Notes: generated from the letters alone by a model not told the origin. 64,000 bases of DNA from Prevotella sp. (GCA_023662865.1 JAMPIK010000002.1:124001-188000); one strand, 5' to 3'; numbered from the stretch's first letter, positions 34,651 to 43,568 are shown. A program made the numbers and translations.

Positions 34651-35571
34651 TTTGCAGCGGAAGTGGGGGTGGTGCGCCAGAAGCTCCTCGCGTACGCGTC
34701 TGCGGTCTACATGTACATACTTTTCAGTGGTGGTGAGACTTTCGTGGCCAAGCATCTCTTGAATGGCGCGCAGGTTTGCTCCCCCTTCAAGCAGGTGAGT
34801 GGCAAAGCTGTGGCGCAAGGTGTGCGGGCTGATTGTCTTGGTTATTCCGGCGTTTGCTGCGGCTTCACGTATTATGTAGAACACCATCACGCGTGTAAGC
34901 CTCCGGCCGCGCCGGTTCAGAAACAAGATATCTTCTTCCCCTTCTTTTATCGGCCCGCGCTCGCGTTCGTCAAGGTATGAGCGTATCTCTTCACCGGCAA
35001 CCGGAGAGAGCGGAACGAGTCGCTGTTTTGAGCCTTTCCCTTCTACTATCAAATACTCCTCGTCAAGATACGTCATGCTCAGTTTCAGCTCCACCAGTTC
35101 GCTCACACGCAGGCCGCTGCCATAGAGTGTTTCAAGAATGGCACGGTTGCGCTGTCCTTCGGCCTTCTCCATGTTTACGGCGGCTATCAGTGCGTTTACC
35201 TCGTCAATGCTCAACACTTCGGGCAGGGAGTTGTTGAACGAGGCCCCTTCTATAAGCTCGGTGGGGTCGTCTTCGCGATAATTCTCAATCCGGACAAAGC
35301 GGAAGAAATTGCGGAAAGCGGAGAGAGTCCTTGCTTGTGAACGCGCCGACACACCGGCCTCATGCAGAGCAAACAGAAATTCCTCTATTTGCTCTTTTGC
35401 TACGGTTGCCGCATCAAGATTTATTTCGGAAAGCCATGTGAGCAGACGCGCCGCCTCGCGATTGTAAGCCTCGAGAGTGTTCCGGCTCAACGCTCTTTCA
35501 ACCATCAGATATGAAGTATAATCGCGAAGCAGTTTTTCTTCGCCCGAACAGGAACGCATATTCTCTGCCAT
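34645..35571 (-). CDS. tyrosine recombinase XerC/XerD family
   Basis: 308 residues, the normal length for Xer. N-terminal SAM-like core-binding domain (about 10-105). The catalytic domain has Arg in TLYGSGLRVSELVELK, a Lys in EGKGSKQRLVPL, HTLRHSFATHLLEGGANLRAIQEMLGH and the nucleophile Tyr in TTTEKYVHV. It fits a chromosomal dimer-resolution recombinase, with no mobile element around it, so an XerD-type housekeeping role is likely. It ends inside crcB. Confidence 0.9.
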   Translation of the reverse strand: MAENMRSCSGEEKLLRDYTSYLMVERALSRNTLEAYNREAARLLTWLSEINLDAATVAKEQIEEFLFALHEAGVSARSQARTLSAFRNFFRFVRIENYREDDPTELIEGASFNNSLPEVLSIDEVNALIAAVNMEKAEGQRNRAILETLYGSGLRVSELVELKLSMTYLDEEYLIVEGKGSKQRLVPLSPVAGEEIRSYLDERERGPIKEGEEDILFLNRRGRRLTRVMVFYIIREAAANAGITKTISPHTLRHSFATHLLEGGANLRAIQEMLGHESLTTTEKYVHVDRRRVREELLAHHPHFRCKS

Positions 35572-35576
35572 GACGA

Positions 35577-36137
35577 TTATAAAATCTTAACTTTCACCTG
35601 ATTAAGAGGCTCGCGGTCATCGCTTACGGCAATTATTATCCGCTTGTCTATAAAGAGCCAACCTCCTTTCATTTCTGCCATCACGGAGTCAAGCACTTGC
35701 GGCGCATCTTGCATACGGCGCACAACCGCAATATTGCCGGAGTTGAGAATACCTGCCGGCAACCCGTTGCAAAGGTCGGCGGCATCGCATATGGTGAGAA
35801 TACGCTTGCCGGGGAGATAGCCGCCCATTCCGCGTCCCATAATCGGGCGCAAGTCAGCCATACGAACCAACAGCTCCATTTGCGGCTCCACACCTCCGGA
35901 GAGGCGAACCCCTTCCGGCGCAAGCCTTGCCACCAAACGGAAGATTACGGCATACTCGCGCTTCAGCCGGCGCGGAAACCCCTCTGTGAGGCGTTTGAAC
36001 CTCAATACTGAATAGTAGCACCCTTTGCCGTAAATCACATCGCGCACAAAGCGGTAGGCAAAAGGCGAGTGCACGCCTATGCCCAACCTGTGTCGCCGCA
36101 ATTTATAGCCGCGGCTTAGCGATGCGAAGAGTCCCAT
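35577..36137 (-). CDS. methyltransferase-like protein, shortened
   Basis: 186 residues. The N-terminus (YKLRRHRLGIGVHSPFAYRFVRDVIYGKGCYYSVLRFKRL) carries the 'HSPF-F' segment seen at the start of a Bacteroidetes group of SAM-dependent methyltransferases. Homologues are usually longer and have a clear SAM-binding Gly-rich strand. Here only weak strands follow, and I see no intact Gly motif. It may be a divergent or inactive form. It lies 5 bases upstream of the recombinase gene. Confidence 0.6.
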   Translation of the reverse strand: MGLFASLSRGYKLRRHRLGIGVHSPFAYRFVRDVIYGKGCYYSVLRFKRLTEGFPRRLKREYAVIFRLVARLAPEGVRLSGGVEPQMELLVRMADLRPIMGRGMGGYLPGKRILTICDAADLCNGLPAGILNSGNIAVVRRMQDAPQVLDSVMAEMKGGWLFIDKRIIIAVSDDREPLNQVKVKIL

Positions 36138-36171
36138 AGCTTTGTAAAAAACGTATATTAAAAATGTCCGG

Positions 36172-38715
36172 TTATTTGCGTCTGTTAAAGAATTTATACA
36201 CCCCGACTCCGATTGCCGCTGCCAAAAGCAGGTAGATGATTATTACGGCAACCACTCCGATAGTGTTGGTGACATGCAAGCTCTCCGGGTCGAAATTAAA
36301 GGCTATTTCATGGTTTCCGGCCGGTATGCGCAGACCGCGGAGTGTGTAGTTGACACGCGCAATCTCCGCCGGTTTGCCGTCGACGACAGCTGTCCAGCCC
36401 CACGGGAAATAAACCTCGCTGAATACGGCCACCCCCCCCTTGGCGGACGATGCCTTGTAGGTGAGTTTGTCGGGAGTGTAATTCGTCAGTTTGATGTAAT
36501 CACCGGGCGCGGGCGCGGAGGGCTTGCCGAGGGTTTTTGCAAATGCTTTGTTGGCTACTGCGTCTGTTGCAGTGTTCAGTGAGTCAAGAGCTTGCATCTC
36601 CGCATCATCGGAGTCTACAAACCTGATATTTCCGACAAACCATGCATTGCCCAAGGCGTCCGGGTTTTCCATTGCCACGGGTACGGGTATCCCGTTCTCG
36701 TCCTGTTGCTCTTGTATTATATACTTGGTGTTGAGCATATTGAGTACATTCCAATTGCCGTTTTGAATTTGACGCTTCATCAGGTCGGAGTATCGGGTCA
36801 ATTCAGTGGCATGGTAGCCTCCCACTGTCTTATGGTAGTAAGCGCTGTGATTGGAGGCATTGGAGGTTACGTCAAACACTCGGAAGTTGGGGTCTTTGTC
36901 TTTAAATATCTGCTCATCGGCTGCATTGGGCTCAAAATCAATGGCTTTCTGAGTGGAGAAGTTATCGTAGTTCACGTATCGCTTGTTCACGCTGTACAGG
37001 TCTATGAAGCAGACGGCCAATATGGCGGCGACAAAAGCCCATGACTTTTTGATTGTGCCACGCACATAAAGCCACGCCACAGCCGTTCCAAACAGCAGGA
37101 AGATGAATGAGCGTATCGCATCGGTGCTTACCATGCTCAGGCGCAGCTCTTTCATCTGCATGATAATCTGCGAAATCTGTGGGTCTTGCATTATGCCGGC
37201 TTCCTGAAATGCCTTTGCCTCGGCATTTGACAAGCCCGAGCCCATGAGCGATGGGAACAAGAAGAGCAACAGGCATATTACGCCGAGCGTACCACACACC
37301 CACAGCAGGCGACGTTCAAGCCATGCACGTGTTGCCAATATGTCTGATTTTGAGCCGGATGCATTGTCAGTGCAAATGTCAATGATGCGGCTCAGAGCCA
37401 TCATGGCGAGTACCGGAATTGTGAACTCGGCTACCACGAGTATGCTTGAAACGGCGCGGAATTTGCCGTAACCGGGCAGGTAGTCGATCAGCGCACGAGT
37501 GAGTGTCTCGAAGTTGTCGCCCCATGAGAAGAGGATACTGAGTATCGTGACTCCGAACAGCCACCATTTCAGCGACCCTCGGCAAATGAACATGGCCAAT
37601 ACTGCAAGTGCCAAAACAAATATACCGACGTATACCGGTCCGTTGGTCATCGGCTGGTTGCCGAAATATTGAGTAAACCCGTTAGCGTCAAGCCAATATG
37701 CTTCGTTCTCATCAAAGTCGGCACCTTTAATTTGAGTGACGTAGAGCCGCGGGTCGCCGTTCGGATTCGGCTTTATGGTAGCACCTCCTTTGGCGTTGGG
37801 CACAAGCAGTGTGAATGTCTCATCGCCGCTGTAGCTCCACTGTGTGACATATTCGTATTTCACTTGTTCCGGACTTTTCACCGTCTCGCCGGCTTCTTCC
37901 TGAGCGGCGATTTCTTCCGGAGTAGGGGATAGCAATGTCGCTTTGTTGCGGATAGTCTCCTTGGAGTACTCCATTGTATTATAAAGACTTGCGCAGTCTG
38001 CCGCAAGAGCGAGCACCCCGGCACCCGCTACACATGCCGTGCCGATAAGCCATTGCCGCATCCTCTTTTCTTTACGCAGATACATAAAGGCCGCGCCCAT
38101 AACGGCAAGAATTACGAAGCCGAAGTAATAAGACATCTGCGGATGGTTGGCAATCAGCTGCAACGAGCCGAACAAGGCTGCAAGAGCCGTGCCCCACAGA
38201 TATTTACCTCGGTAACACAGCCAAATACCGCCAATAGTAGGCGGTATGTAGGTTAGCGTAACGAACTTCCAGATATGCCCGGCACCGATTATGATAATAA
38301 AATATGTGGAAAAAGCCCACGCCACAGCGCCGAAGAGCGACACATACCAGCGCATTTGCATACACATACCCATGATGAAGAAGCCCGCCATCATGGCGAA
38401 AAGCAAGTTTGCCGGAGCCGGCAGCCCAAGCCCGTAGACGGTATTTACCCAATCAAGCAGCGAGTTGGCCTCGTAGCTCGGCGACATCTGGAAGGTAGGC
38501 ATACCGCCCAGTATGGAGTTTGTCCAGCGAGGTGTGTGCCCCGTCTGTTCGGCGTAAGCCTTGGCCTCCTGACCGTTGGCCAGACCTTGACGCATATCGC
38601 TCTGGTCGAGTGTGCGCCCCTCAATGTCGCCGGGATAAAAAAACAATACCGACACAATGGCCATGAAAGCCACTGCCAATAATATATATAATGCTTTCCT
38701 TTTATCAATCATCAT
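36172..38715 (-). CDS. YfhO family membrane protein
   Basis: 847 residues from ATG 38715 (a second ATG follows directly). About 13 helices; N-terminal helix, then a large extracytoplasmic region with RWTNSILGGMPTFQMSPSYEAN, typical of YfhO/GT-C-type membrane proteins. The C-terminal part has a periplasmic domain (NYTPDKLTYKASSAKGGVAVFSEVYFPWGW) and a last helix near the end. YfhO proteins of Firmicutes help glycosylate lipoteichoic acid; in Bacteroidetes the role is open. A single transcription unit with no clear partner. Confidence 0.85.
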   Translation of the reverse strand: MMIDKRKALYILLAVAFMAIVSVLFFYPGDIEGRTLDQSDMRQGLANGQEAKAYAEQTGHTPRWTNSILGGMPTFQMSPSYEANSLLDWVNTVYGLGLPAPANLLFAMMAGFFIMGMCMQMRWYVSLFGAVAWAFSTYFIIIIGAGHIWKFVTLTYIPPTIGGIWLCYRGKYLWGTALAALFGSLQLIANHPQMSYYFGFVILAVMGAAFMYLRKEKRMRQWLIGTACVAGAGVLALAADCASLYNTMEYSKETIRNKATLLSPTPEEIAAQEEAGETVKSPEQVKYEYVTQWSYSGDETFTLLVPNAKGGATIKPNPNGDPRLYVTQIKGADFDENEAYWLDANGFTQYFGNQPMTNGPVYVGIFVLALAVLAMFICRGSLKWWLFGVTILSILFSWGDNFETLTRALIDYLPGYGKFRAVSSILVVAEFTIPVLAMMALSRIIDICTDNASGSKSDILATRAWLERRLLWVCGTLGVICLLLFLFPSLMGSGLSNAEAKAFQEAGIMQDPQISQIIMQMKELRLSMVSTDAIRSFIFLLFGTAVAWLYVRGTIKKSWAFVAAILAVCFIDLYSVNKRYVNYDNFSTQKAIDFEPNAADEQIFKDKDPNFRVFDVTSNASNHSAYYHKTVGGYHATELTRYSDLMKRQIQNGNWNVLNMLNTKYIIQEQQDENGIPVPVAMENPDALGNAWFVGNIRFVDSDDAEMQALDSLNTATDAVANKAFAKTLGKPSAPAPGDYIKLTNYTPDKLTYKASSAKGGVAVFSEVYFPWGWTAVVDGKPAEIARVNYTLRGLRIPAGNHEIAFNFDPESLHVTNTIGVVAVIIIYLLLAAAIGVGVYKFFNRRK

Positions 38716-38794
38716 AATCAGTTTTGCATATTGCAAGGAGGACGCTCATGCCGGGCGGCGGAGCGTCCTCCAGTAAGTCTTTATGGAACTCCCG

Positions 38795-39319
38795 TTATGC
38801 TTCGGGAAGCTCGATGGGATCTGTTTTGCGGCGGTGGCGAGTCTTGAGCGGACCCTCAACCTTTACATCAATCTGGCGATGTATGCTCTGTTCCAGAGAG
38901 ATGAGAGTCTCGGTTTCGGTCACGCCGTCAATGTGCTGAATGTAGTCGTTGAGCAGCTCCATGAGGTGCTGATTGTCGCGAGCGTATACCTTGATAAGCA
39001 GAGAGTACGGGCCGGTGGTGAAGTGACATTCCACCACTTCGCGGATTTTCTCAAGACGCTTTACCACATCGCGGTACATAGAGCCGCGAGCCAATTTCAC
39101 ACCTACATAAGTGCAAGTATTATAGCCCAAGGAATGGGGATTGACAGTATAACCGGAACCTGTGATGACACCGAGTTCAATCAGACGCTGTATGCGCTGG
39201 TGAATGGCCGCCCGTGAGACATTGCATTCCACTGCAATATCCTTTGAGGGAATACGGGCATTCTTCATTACAATGTTCAGAATGGTTCTGTCGAGATTGT
39301 CAATTTTTTCTAATGCCAT
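38795..39319 (-). CDS. Lrp/AsnC family transcriptional regulator
   Basis: 174 residues. N-terminal winged HTH (about 5-55: LDRTILNIVMKNARIPSKDIAVECNVSRAAIHQRIQRLIELGVI) and the RAM ligand-binding domain (about 65-145). The C-terminus has an extra basic tail (KTRHRRKTDPIE). Family members respond to amino acids. It has its own consensus promoter about 100 bases upstream and is not in an obvious operon, so its targets are not indicated by context. Confidence 0.92.
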   Translation of the reverse strand: MALEKIDNLDRTILNIVMKNARIPSKDIAVECNVSRAAIHQRIQRLIELGVITGSGYTVNPHSLGYNTCTYVGVKLARGSMYRDVVKRLEKIREVVECHFTTGPYSLLIKVYARDNQHLMELLNDYIQHIDGVTETETLISLEQSIHRQIDVKVEGPLKTRHRRKTDPIELPEA

Positions 39320-39416
39320 ATTGTATTTACTGTGTTAAAAAATAAATTCGTTTGGTGCAGGTTGCTTAAAAAAGCATACATTGATTGTAATTTTGGGTCT
39401 ATTGCCTTTTCAAGTG

Positions 39417-39447
39417 CAAAATTAGGTAAAAAAATCAAATTCCCAAA
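39417..39447 (-). promoter_or_regulatory. promoter of the lrp-like gene
   Basis: On the minus strand TTTG 39447-39444, a 19-base spacer, TAATTTTG 39424-39417. The leader to the start codon is about 90 bases, long enough for autoregulation. Confidence 0.7.
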
Positions 39448-39518
39448 GTTTACCTGTCGCTTTTCAATTTTTTAACATTTTTTTTACCAACGGATAAAGC
39501 CGTCGGCTAACAAGGACC

Positions 39519-39692
39519 TTAGTTTATTGTGTCAGGTTGGAGGTGCGGAACCGGTTCTTCCAAGGTGGATTGAATCTCGACTTCAACGGTTTCGCCGTTG
39601 GGGGTGGCATCGGCTCTGCGGCCTTGGCATGAAACGAACGAGAGTGCGGTCACTGCTATGGCCGCACTCATTGCAATTATTCTTGTTTTCAT
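39519..39692 (-). CDS. 57-residue lipoprotein downstream of FKBP
   Basis: ATG 39692 to TAA 39521-39519. A signal peptide, MKTRIIAMSAAIAVTALSFVSC, ends in a lipobox-type Cys22. A short mature part rich in Glu, Pro and Thr follows (GETVEVEIQSTLEEPVPHLQPDTIN). It starts 2 bases after the periplasmic FKBP stop, so the two are one operon. A substrate or tether for the chaperone is conceivable but is inference. No family recognised. Confidence 0.6.
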   Translation of the reverse strand: MKTRIIAMSAAIAVTALSFVSCQGRRADATPNGETVEVEIQSTLEEPVPHLQPDTIN

Positions 39693-39694
39693 AA

Positions 39695-40306
39695 TCATTT
39701 TACTTCAAGAAGTTCCACCTCAAAATAGAGGTCTTCGTTCGGACCTATGGGGCCGCCGGGTGTACCCTGCGGGCCGTATGCCAGATTTGAGGGGATTATG
39801 AACTGATATTTCGCGCCGGTATTCATAAGCTGCACACCTTCTGTCCAACCCGGGATAACGCGGTTAAGCGGGAACTCAATCGGTTGTCCGTGAGTGTAAG
39901 AGGAGTCAAACTCGGTGCCATCGAGCTTCTTGCCGGTGTAATGTACCTTGACAATTGCATTTGCGGAGGACGGTTTTGCTCCGGTGCCTTTTTTTACCTC
40001 TTTGTACATCAAACCGCTCGGGGTGGTCTTGTAACCTTCATGATCCACCTTTGCGGAGGCGTATTTATCGGCGGAATTTGCGGTTTGAGCCTCCGGATTA
40101 TCCTGACCTTCGGCTACGACAGATGTATCTGTTATGTTTATATTAATCTCGGAGTCAGATACTTTGCCTGATTCTACAAATTCTGTTTCGGTGTTTGAGG
40201 CGGTATCTTCCGCGCTCTTGTCTGCTTTGCAGCTGAAAGCTGTAAAGCCTGCGAATACTACGGCACTCGCAAGCAACAAAAAGTTCTTTTTCATTTTTGA
40301 AATCAT
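39695..40306 (-). CDS. exported FKBP-type peptidyl-prolyl isomerase
   Basis: 203 residues if started at ATG 40306, which overlaps the upstream stop as ATGA; ATG 40294 (MKKNFLLLASAVVFAG) is an alternative. Signal sequence ends at a Cys (FTAFSC), so probably a lipoprotein. A linker of about 65 residues leads to the FKBP domain (about 95-203: VKVHYTGKKLDGTEFDSS...RVIPGWTEGVQLMNTGAKYQFIIPSNLAYGPQG). Assists folding in the envelope. Confidence 0.88.
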   Translation of the reverse strand: MISKMKKNFLLLASAVVFAGFTAFSCKADKSAEDTASNTETEFVESGKVSDSEININITDTSVVAEGQDNPEAQTANSADKYASAKVDHEGYKTTPSGLMYKEVKKGTGAKPSSANAIVKVHYTGKKLDGTEFDSSYTHGQPIEFPLNRVIPGWTEGVQLMNTGAKYQFIIPSNLAYGPQGTPGGPIGPNEDLYFEVELLEVK

Positions 40307-40887
40307 TTTACTTTGAGGAGTTCCACTTCAAAAATCAGAGTGCTGTGAGGGGGTATTGCATTGGGTACACCCTGTGCACCGTAAGCGAGGTCTGACGGAA
40401 TGAAGAATGTATATTTCGCCCCCTCTTTCATGAGCTGTACACCCTCTGTCCAACCTGGGATTACACGGTTCAAGGGGAATGTGGCGGGTTCGCCGCGATT
40501 GAGTGATGAGTCGAATACAGTGCCGTCAAGCAGCTTGCCGGTGTAGTGAACGGTCACTTCGCTTGTGGCGGTAGGTTGTGCTCCGGTACCTTCTTTTTCA
40601 ACTACATACTGCAGGCCGGAGGCTGTCTCCTTCACTTCCGCTTTTTTCTTGTTTTCTTCAAGAAACTTTTTACCTTCTTCTTTTGCTTTGGCTTCAAGCT
40701 CACCTTGCAGTTTTTGGAGGTATTCGTTTATAATTTTGTGTGCTTCCTCAACCGGCATTTTAGGTTCTGTGCGGTCGAATACGCATTTTACTGCGTCTGC
40801 GAAACTTTCAACATTGATGTCATTGACACCCATTCCATGGAGCTGCTGGCCCATAGCCAGACCCCATGCGTAACTTAATTTTTCCAT
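40303..40887 (-). CDS. cytoplasmic FKBP-type peptidyl-prolyl isomerase
   Basis: 194 residues without a signal peptide. N-terminal helical dimerisation part, as in FkpA/Mip (about 1-85: LSYAWGLAMGQQLHGMG...KEEGKKFLEENKKK), then the FKBP domain (about 90-194) with TVHYTGKLLDGTVFDSS and RVIPGWTEGVQLMKEGAKYTFFIPSDLAYGAQG. The C-terminal domain is closely alike to the next gene, so the pair probably arose by duplication. Confidence 0.9.
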   Translation of the reverse strand: MEKLSYAWGLAMGQQLHGMGVNDINVESFADAVKCVFDRTEPKMPVEEAHKIINEYLQKLQGELEAKAKEEGKKFLEENKKKAEVKETASGLQYVVEKEGTGAQPTATSEVTVHYTGKLLDGTVFDSSLNRGEPATFPLNRVIPGWTEGVQLMKEGAKYTFFIPSDLAYGAQGVPNAIPPHSTLIFEVELLKVK

Positions 40888-40960
40888 TGGTTATATAATT
40901 TAATAATTTTTCTTTCTGTCTATCTGATAAGTGAACGCGCGAAGAGGGGGATTTGTTGTG

Positions 40961-41941
40961 TCAGCGCAGACACAACCAGCGAGTGGGGTTGAACCGTGGC
41001 AAAGCCATAAGCTGCAAATCGCAGGCGCGATCCTCAATAGTATCCGAACAAGAGCCGATTGTCACCCCCCGGGCAGTGATGGCCTCGCGCACGGCGGCAA
41101 GTGCCTTTTCCGGGGTGTTGTTGTCCTTGCTCAAATGGCAAAGGAATACATATCTCAGATGCGGGCCGACTATCTCTGCGAGGAAACGCGCCGTGTCGGC
41201 ATTGTCAAGGTGTCCGTGCTCGGTCTGAATACGCGCTTTCAGATACTCCGGGTATGGCCCCCACCGAAGCATATGCAAATCATAGTTAGCCTCAATCATC
41301 AGGAAATTAGCCGATTGCATATAAAACCGCGCTCGTTCGCTCACTTGGCCGAGGTCGGTGGCCATCACGAAGCGTTTGTCGCCGTATTCAATGCTGAAAC
41401 CGGCGTTGTCGGCGGCATCGTGCGGCACATCGAAAGCCGTTACTGTAAAGTCCGCCACTTTGAACGGAAACTCCTTGAATATAGGTGTGTGATAATCTTT
41501 TATGCGTTTTGAAATATTGTGTCGGCGCAGAATTGCGTTCAGCACCCGGTTGGTGCAATAGAGTTTCAAATGTTTGTTATTGCGGAGCAGCTTGTAGGCA
41601 TAGCGCACATGATCCGAATGGTCGTGGGTCAGGCAGAGCCCTTTCACTTGCGACATCGGGACGCCGTTGTTAGCTAATGTTCGCACAATAATGTCGGAGT
41701 CCACTCCGGCATCGACTATAATTCCTCCGCGGCGTGTACCCACATAGCAACTGTTGCCGCTAGAGCCGCTGCCAAAAGATATGTAAAAAATCGGTTCACG
41801 CGCCGGATTGGTATCAATCATATTCAGCCCGGCACGCAATGCCGCCGAACTCATATCGGGGCTTGAGGCCGGGGTAAGCGGTCTCTCTCCGGGGGCGGGC
41901 AACTCCCATTCTTCAAAATTTATGGTCAGCTGCTCGTTCAT
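40961..41941 (-). CDS. MBL-fold metallo-hydrolase (YycJ/WalJ-like)
   Basis: 326 residues. A non-conserved N-terminal extension (about 50 residues, Pro/Ser-rich) precedes the metallo-beta-lactamase fold: FGSGSSGNSCYVGTRRGGIIVDAG, then the metal motif LTHDHSDHVRYAY, VPHDAADNAGFSI, MATDLGQ and CHLSKDNNTPE. YycJ/WalJ-type proteins are thought to act on DNA at the cell cycle. Overlaps the methylase gene by 4 bases. Confidence 0.88.
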   Translation of the reverse strand: MNEQLTINFEEWELPAPGERPLTPASSPDMSSAALRAGLNMIDTNPAREPIFYISFGSGSSGNSCYVGTRRGGIIVDAGVDSDIIVRTLANNGVPMSQVKGLCLTHDHSDHVRYAYKLLRNNKHLKLYCTNRVLNAILRRHNISKRIKDYHTPIFKEFPFKVADFTVTAFDVPHDAADNAGFSIEYGDKRFVMATDLGQVSERARFYMQSANFLMIEANYDLHMLRWGPYPEYLKARIQTEHGHLDNADTARFLAEIVGPHLRYVFLCHLSKDNNTPEKALAAVREAITARGVTIGSCSDTIEDRACDLQLMALPRFNPTRWLCLR

Positions 41942-42654
41942 TTTGCGGATAACAGGAATATTGTCGGGATTTTATGATATGAGCGTCCGGGCGATTTCCA
42001 CTTGGCCGCCGGGCGAGTGACGATGCTTTCGTGCTCCGGGTCTGTGATGGCAGACGCAACGCATACTAACGTATTGGGTTGCAATACTTTGGCCAATGTT
42101 TCAAGCAGTTTGTCGTTGCGATAGGGCGTTTCAATGAAGATATGCGTCATGCCGGTACGCCGGGAGTCGGCTTCCAAAGCCTTGATACGTTTCTCTCTTT
42201 CTGCCTGGCCAATAGTTAAATAGCCGTGAAATGTAAACCCCTGACCATTGAAGCCGGAAGCCATAAGGGAGAGCAATATACTCGAAGGGCCTACGAGCGG
42301 TACCACTTTATATCCACGCTTTTGCGCCTCGCTCACAACTAATGCACCGGGATCGGCCACCCCCGGACAGCCGGCCTCGCTCATCACTCCGATATCTTCA
42401 CCCCGGCTCATAGGCTCAAGCATCTCACTCACTGTCGCCGGGTCGGTATGTACATTCAATTCGCTGAATGTCAGAGTGCCGATATCAATCTCACGGCTGC
42501 ATCTTTTTAGAAAGCGACGCGCTGTGCGCACATTCTCCACGATGAAATGCCGCAACGACTTCACAACCTCAATATTGAAGTAAGGAAGTACATTCAGCAA
42601 AGGAGCATCGCTCAAATTTACCGGTATGAGATACAGTATGGGAGTGGCTTTCAT
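41938..42654 (-). CDS. RsmI-like SAM-dependent methyltransferase (COG0313)
   Basis: 238 residues of the tetrapyrrole-methylase fold. IGVMSEAGCPGVADPGALVV and VPLVGPSSILLSLMASGFNGQGFTFHGYL are the family signature, followed by IFIETPYRNDKLLETLAKVL. RsmI methylates the ribose of C1402 in 16S rRNA. This copy lacks the usual N-terminal GTLY(V/I)VATPIGN start (here PILYLIPVNLSDAPL), so it belongs to a divergent Bacteroidetes branch and the exact target is uncertain. Confidence 0.82.
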   Translation of the reverse strand: MKATPILYLIPVNLSDAPLLNVLPYFNIEVVKSLRHFIVENVRTARRFLKRCSREIDIGTLTFSELNVHTDPATVSEMLEPMSRGEDIGVMSEAGCPGVADPGALVVSEAQKRGYKVVPLVGPSSILLSLMASGFNGQGFTFHGYLTIGQAEREKRIKALEADSRRTGMTHIFIETPYRNDKLLETLAKVLQPNTLVCVASAITDPEHESIVTRPAAKWKSPGRSYHKIPTIFLLSAK

Positions 42655-42865
42655 AATAATGAATGCAAAAATACAAAAAATAATTGAAATGACAAGAATT
42701 GAATGAGGAGACCGGGTGTTTCCGTGTACTTACCCGGTATCAACAGGGACTACCCGAACTCGCAGAAACATCCATACAAGACTCGTACTTAAACGTTAAA
42801 GAAATTAACATAGTTTCATTTTTTTCTCAATAATGCAACTTGGTGTTATTTTTTTTGAAGAAATA

Positions 42866-42897
42866 TTTGCAAGTGTGAAATTGTTTCCATAAATTTG
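42866..42897 (+). promoter_or_regulatory. promoter of the Cys-rich peptide ORF
   Basis: TTTG 42866-42869, a 20-base spacer, TAAATTTG 42890-42897, an exact consensus, about 55 bases before the start codon. Bases 42890-42935 are partly similar to the region before the third copy (about 43583-43628). Confidence 0.75.
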
Positions 42898-42954
42898 TAG
42901 CCACAATATCACTTGATATCCGATAAATTCATAGCAAACCCAATGCCGTTGCTT

Positions 42955-43269
42955 ATGGAACAGAGAAATAGAATACATGAGTTTGTGAGCAAACTTCTTG
43001 ATTCAAAACTGAGTGCAAAACAATCTGCCGTTGTCCTGGGCGAGGAGCCGGACTCGCTCTCAAACAAGAAAAAGAAGAAAGCTAATCAAAAAGGAGTGAA
43101 TACACCTTCCTGTGTCAACAAAGAATGCACCAATAGAGCCATGTCAAAATGCCTTGCAAAAAATGAAGTATGCGTAAACTATTCAGCATGTAGACCTGCA
43201 TCGGGTTTTGTGAATGCTTTACGTTGTGTAAATACGGTAGATGGACTACAACCCAGTTTGGTGTTTTAA
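42955..43269 (+). CDS. Cys-rich small protein, candidate exported peptide precursor
   Basis: 104 residues from ATG 42955; ATG 42943 (108 residues) is an alternative and both ATGs recur in the third copy. N-terminal helical leader-like part, MEQRNRIHEFVSKLLDSKL, then SAKQSAVVLGEEPDS; a poly-Lys stretch at 38-42; then a Cys-rich C-terminal part with six Cys at about 53, 58, 66, 73, 79 and 91. Two homologous but broken copies follow, and then a PCAT-type exporter ATPase remnant. Leader plus Cys core plus peptidase-exporter is the layout of RiPP or class II bacteriocin genes; no known family was recognised, so this is inference. Confidence 0.6.
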   Translation: MEQRNRIHEFVSKLLDSKLSAKQSAVVLGEEPDSLSNKKKKKANQKGVNTPSCVNKECTNRAMSKCLAKNEVCVNYSACRPASGFVNALRCVNTVDGLQPSLVF

Positions 43270-43283
43270 TCTCATAAACAATC

Positions 43284-43568
43284 ATGAAAAATTAAAGACA
43301 AAGAATTACAGAATTCGTGGAACAGATTTTGTCATCAGCGAGTGTACAGGGAGAATCATCTGTATTGTGCGGAGTAACGTCTCAATTTGACACCGGGCGT
43401 AACTCATCTCTTTACAGCAATAACAGATCGGAATTTTGTGCTATAAATGAATCTCTATGCAAAAACTCAAGAAATTCATGTACAAAATCAATCAACATAA
43501 AAATTTGTGAATATTTGGAAAATCCCGATTTCACAAACATTTTAACGGACTACTGTGGACCCGACTGA
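43284..43568 (+). pseudogene. second copy of the Cys-rich precursor, stop at codon 4
   Basis: From ATG 43284 the frame reads MKN, then TAA, then RQRITEFVEQILSSASVQG. It aligns with RNRIHEFVSKLLDSKLSAK of the first copy. The remainder, to TGA 43566-43568, has six Cys and is rich in Asn and Ser. TAA would be one base from GAA or CAA. Translation could resume at GTG 43317 (83 residues), but that would drop the conserved leader start. I treat it as a pseudogene. Confidence 0.6.

Noticed and set aside
34645..35571. Integrase of a mobile island
   Set aside because: The recombinase is of housekeeping Xer length, and neighbours are core genes without attachment sites or phage genes.
39388..39395. 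Plus-strand TAATTTTG before the lrp-like gene
   Set aside because: No TTTG at 19-21 bases upstream and no plus-strand gene follows; the functional promoter here is on the minus strand.
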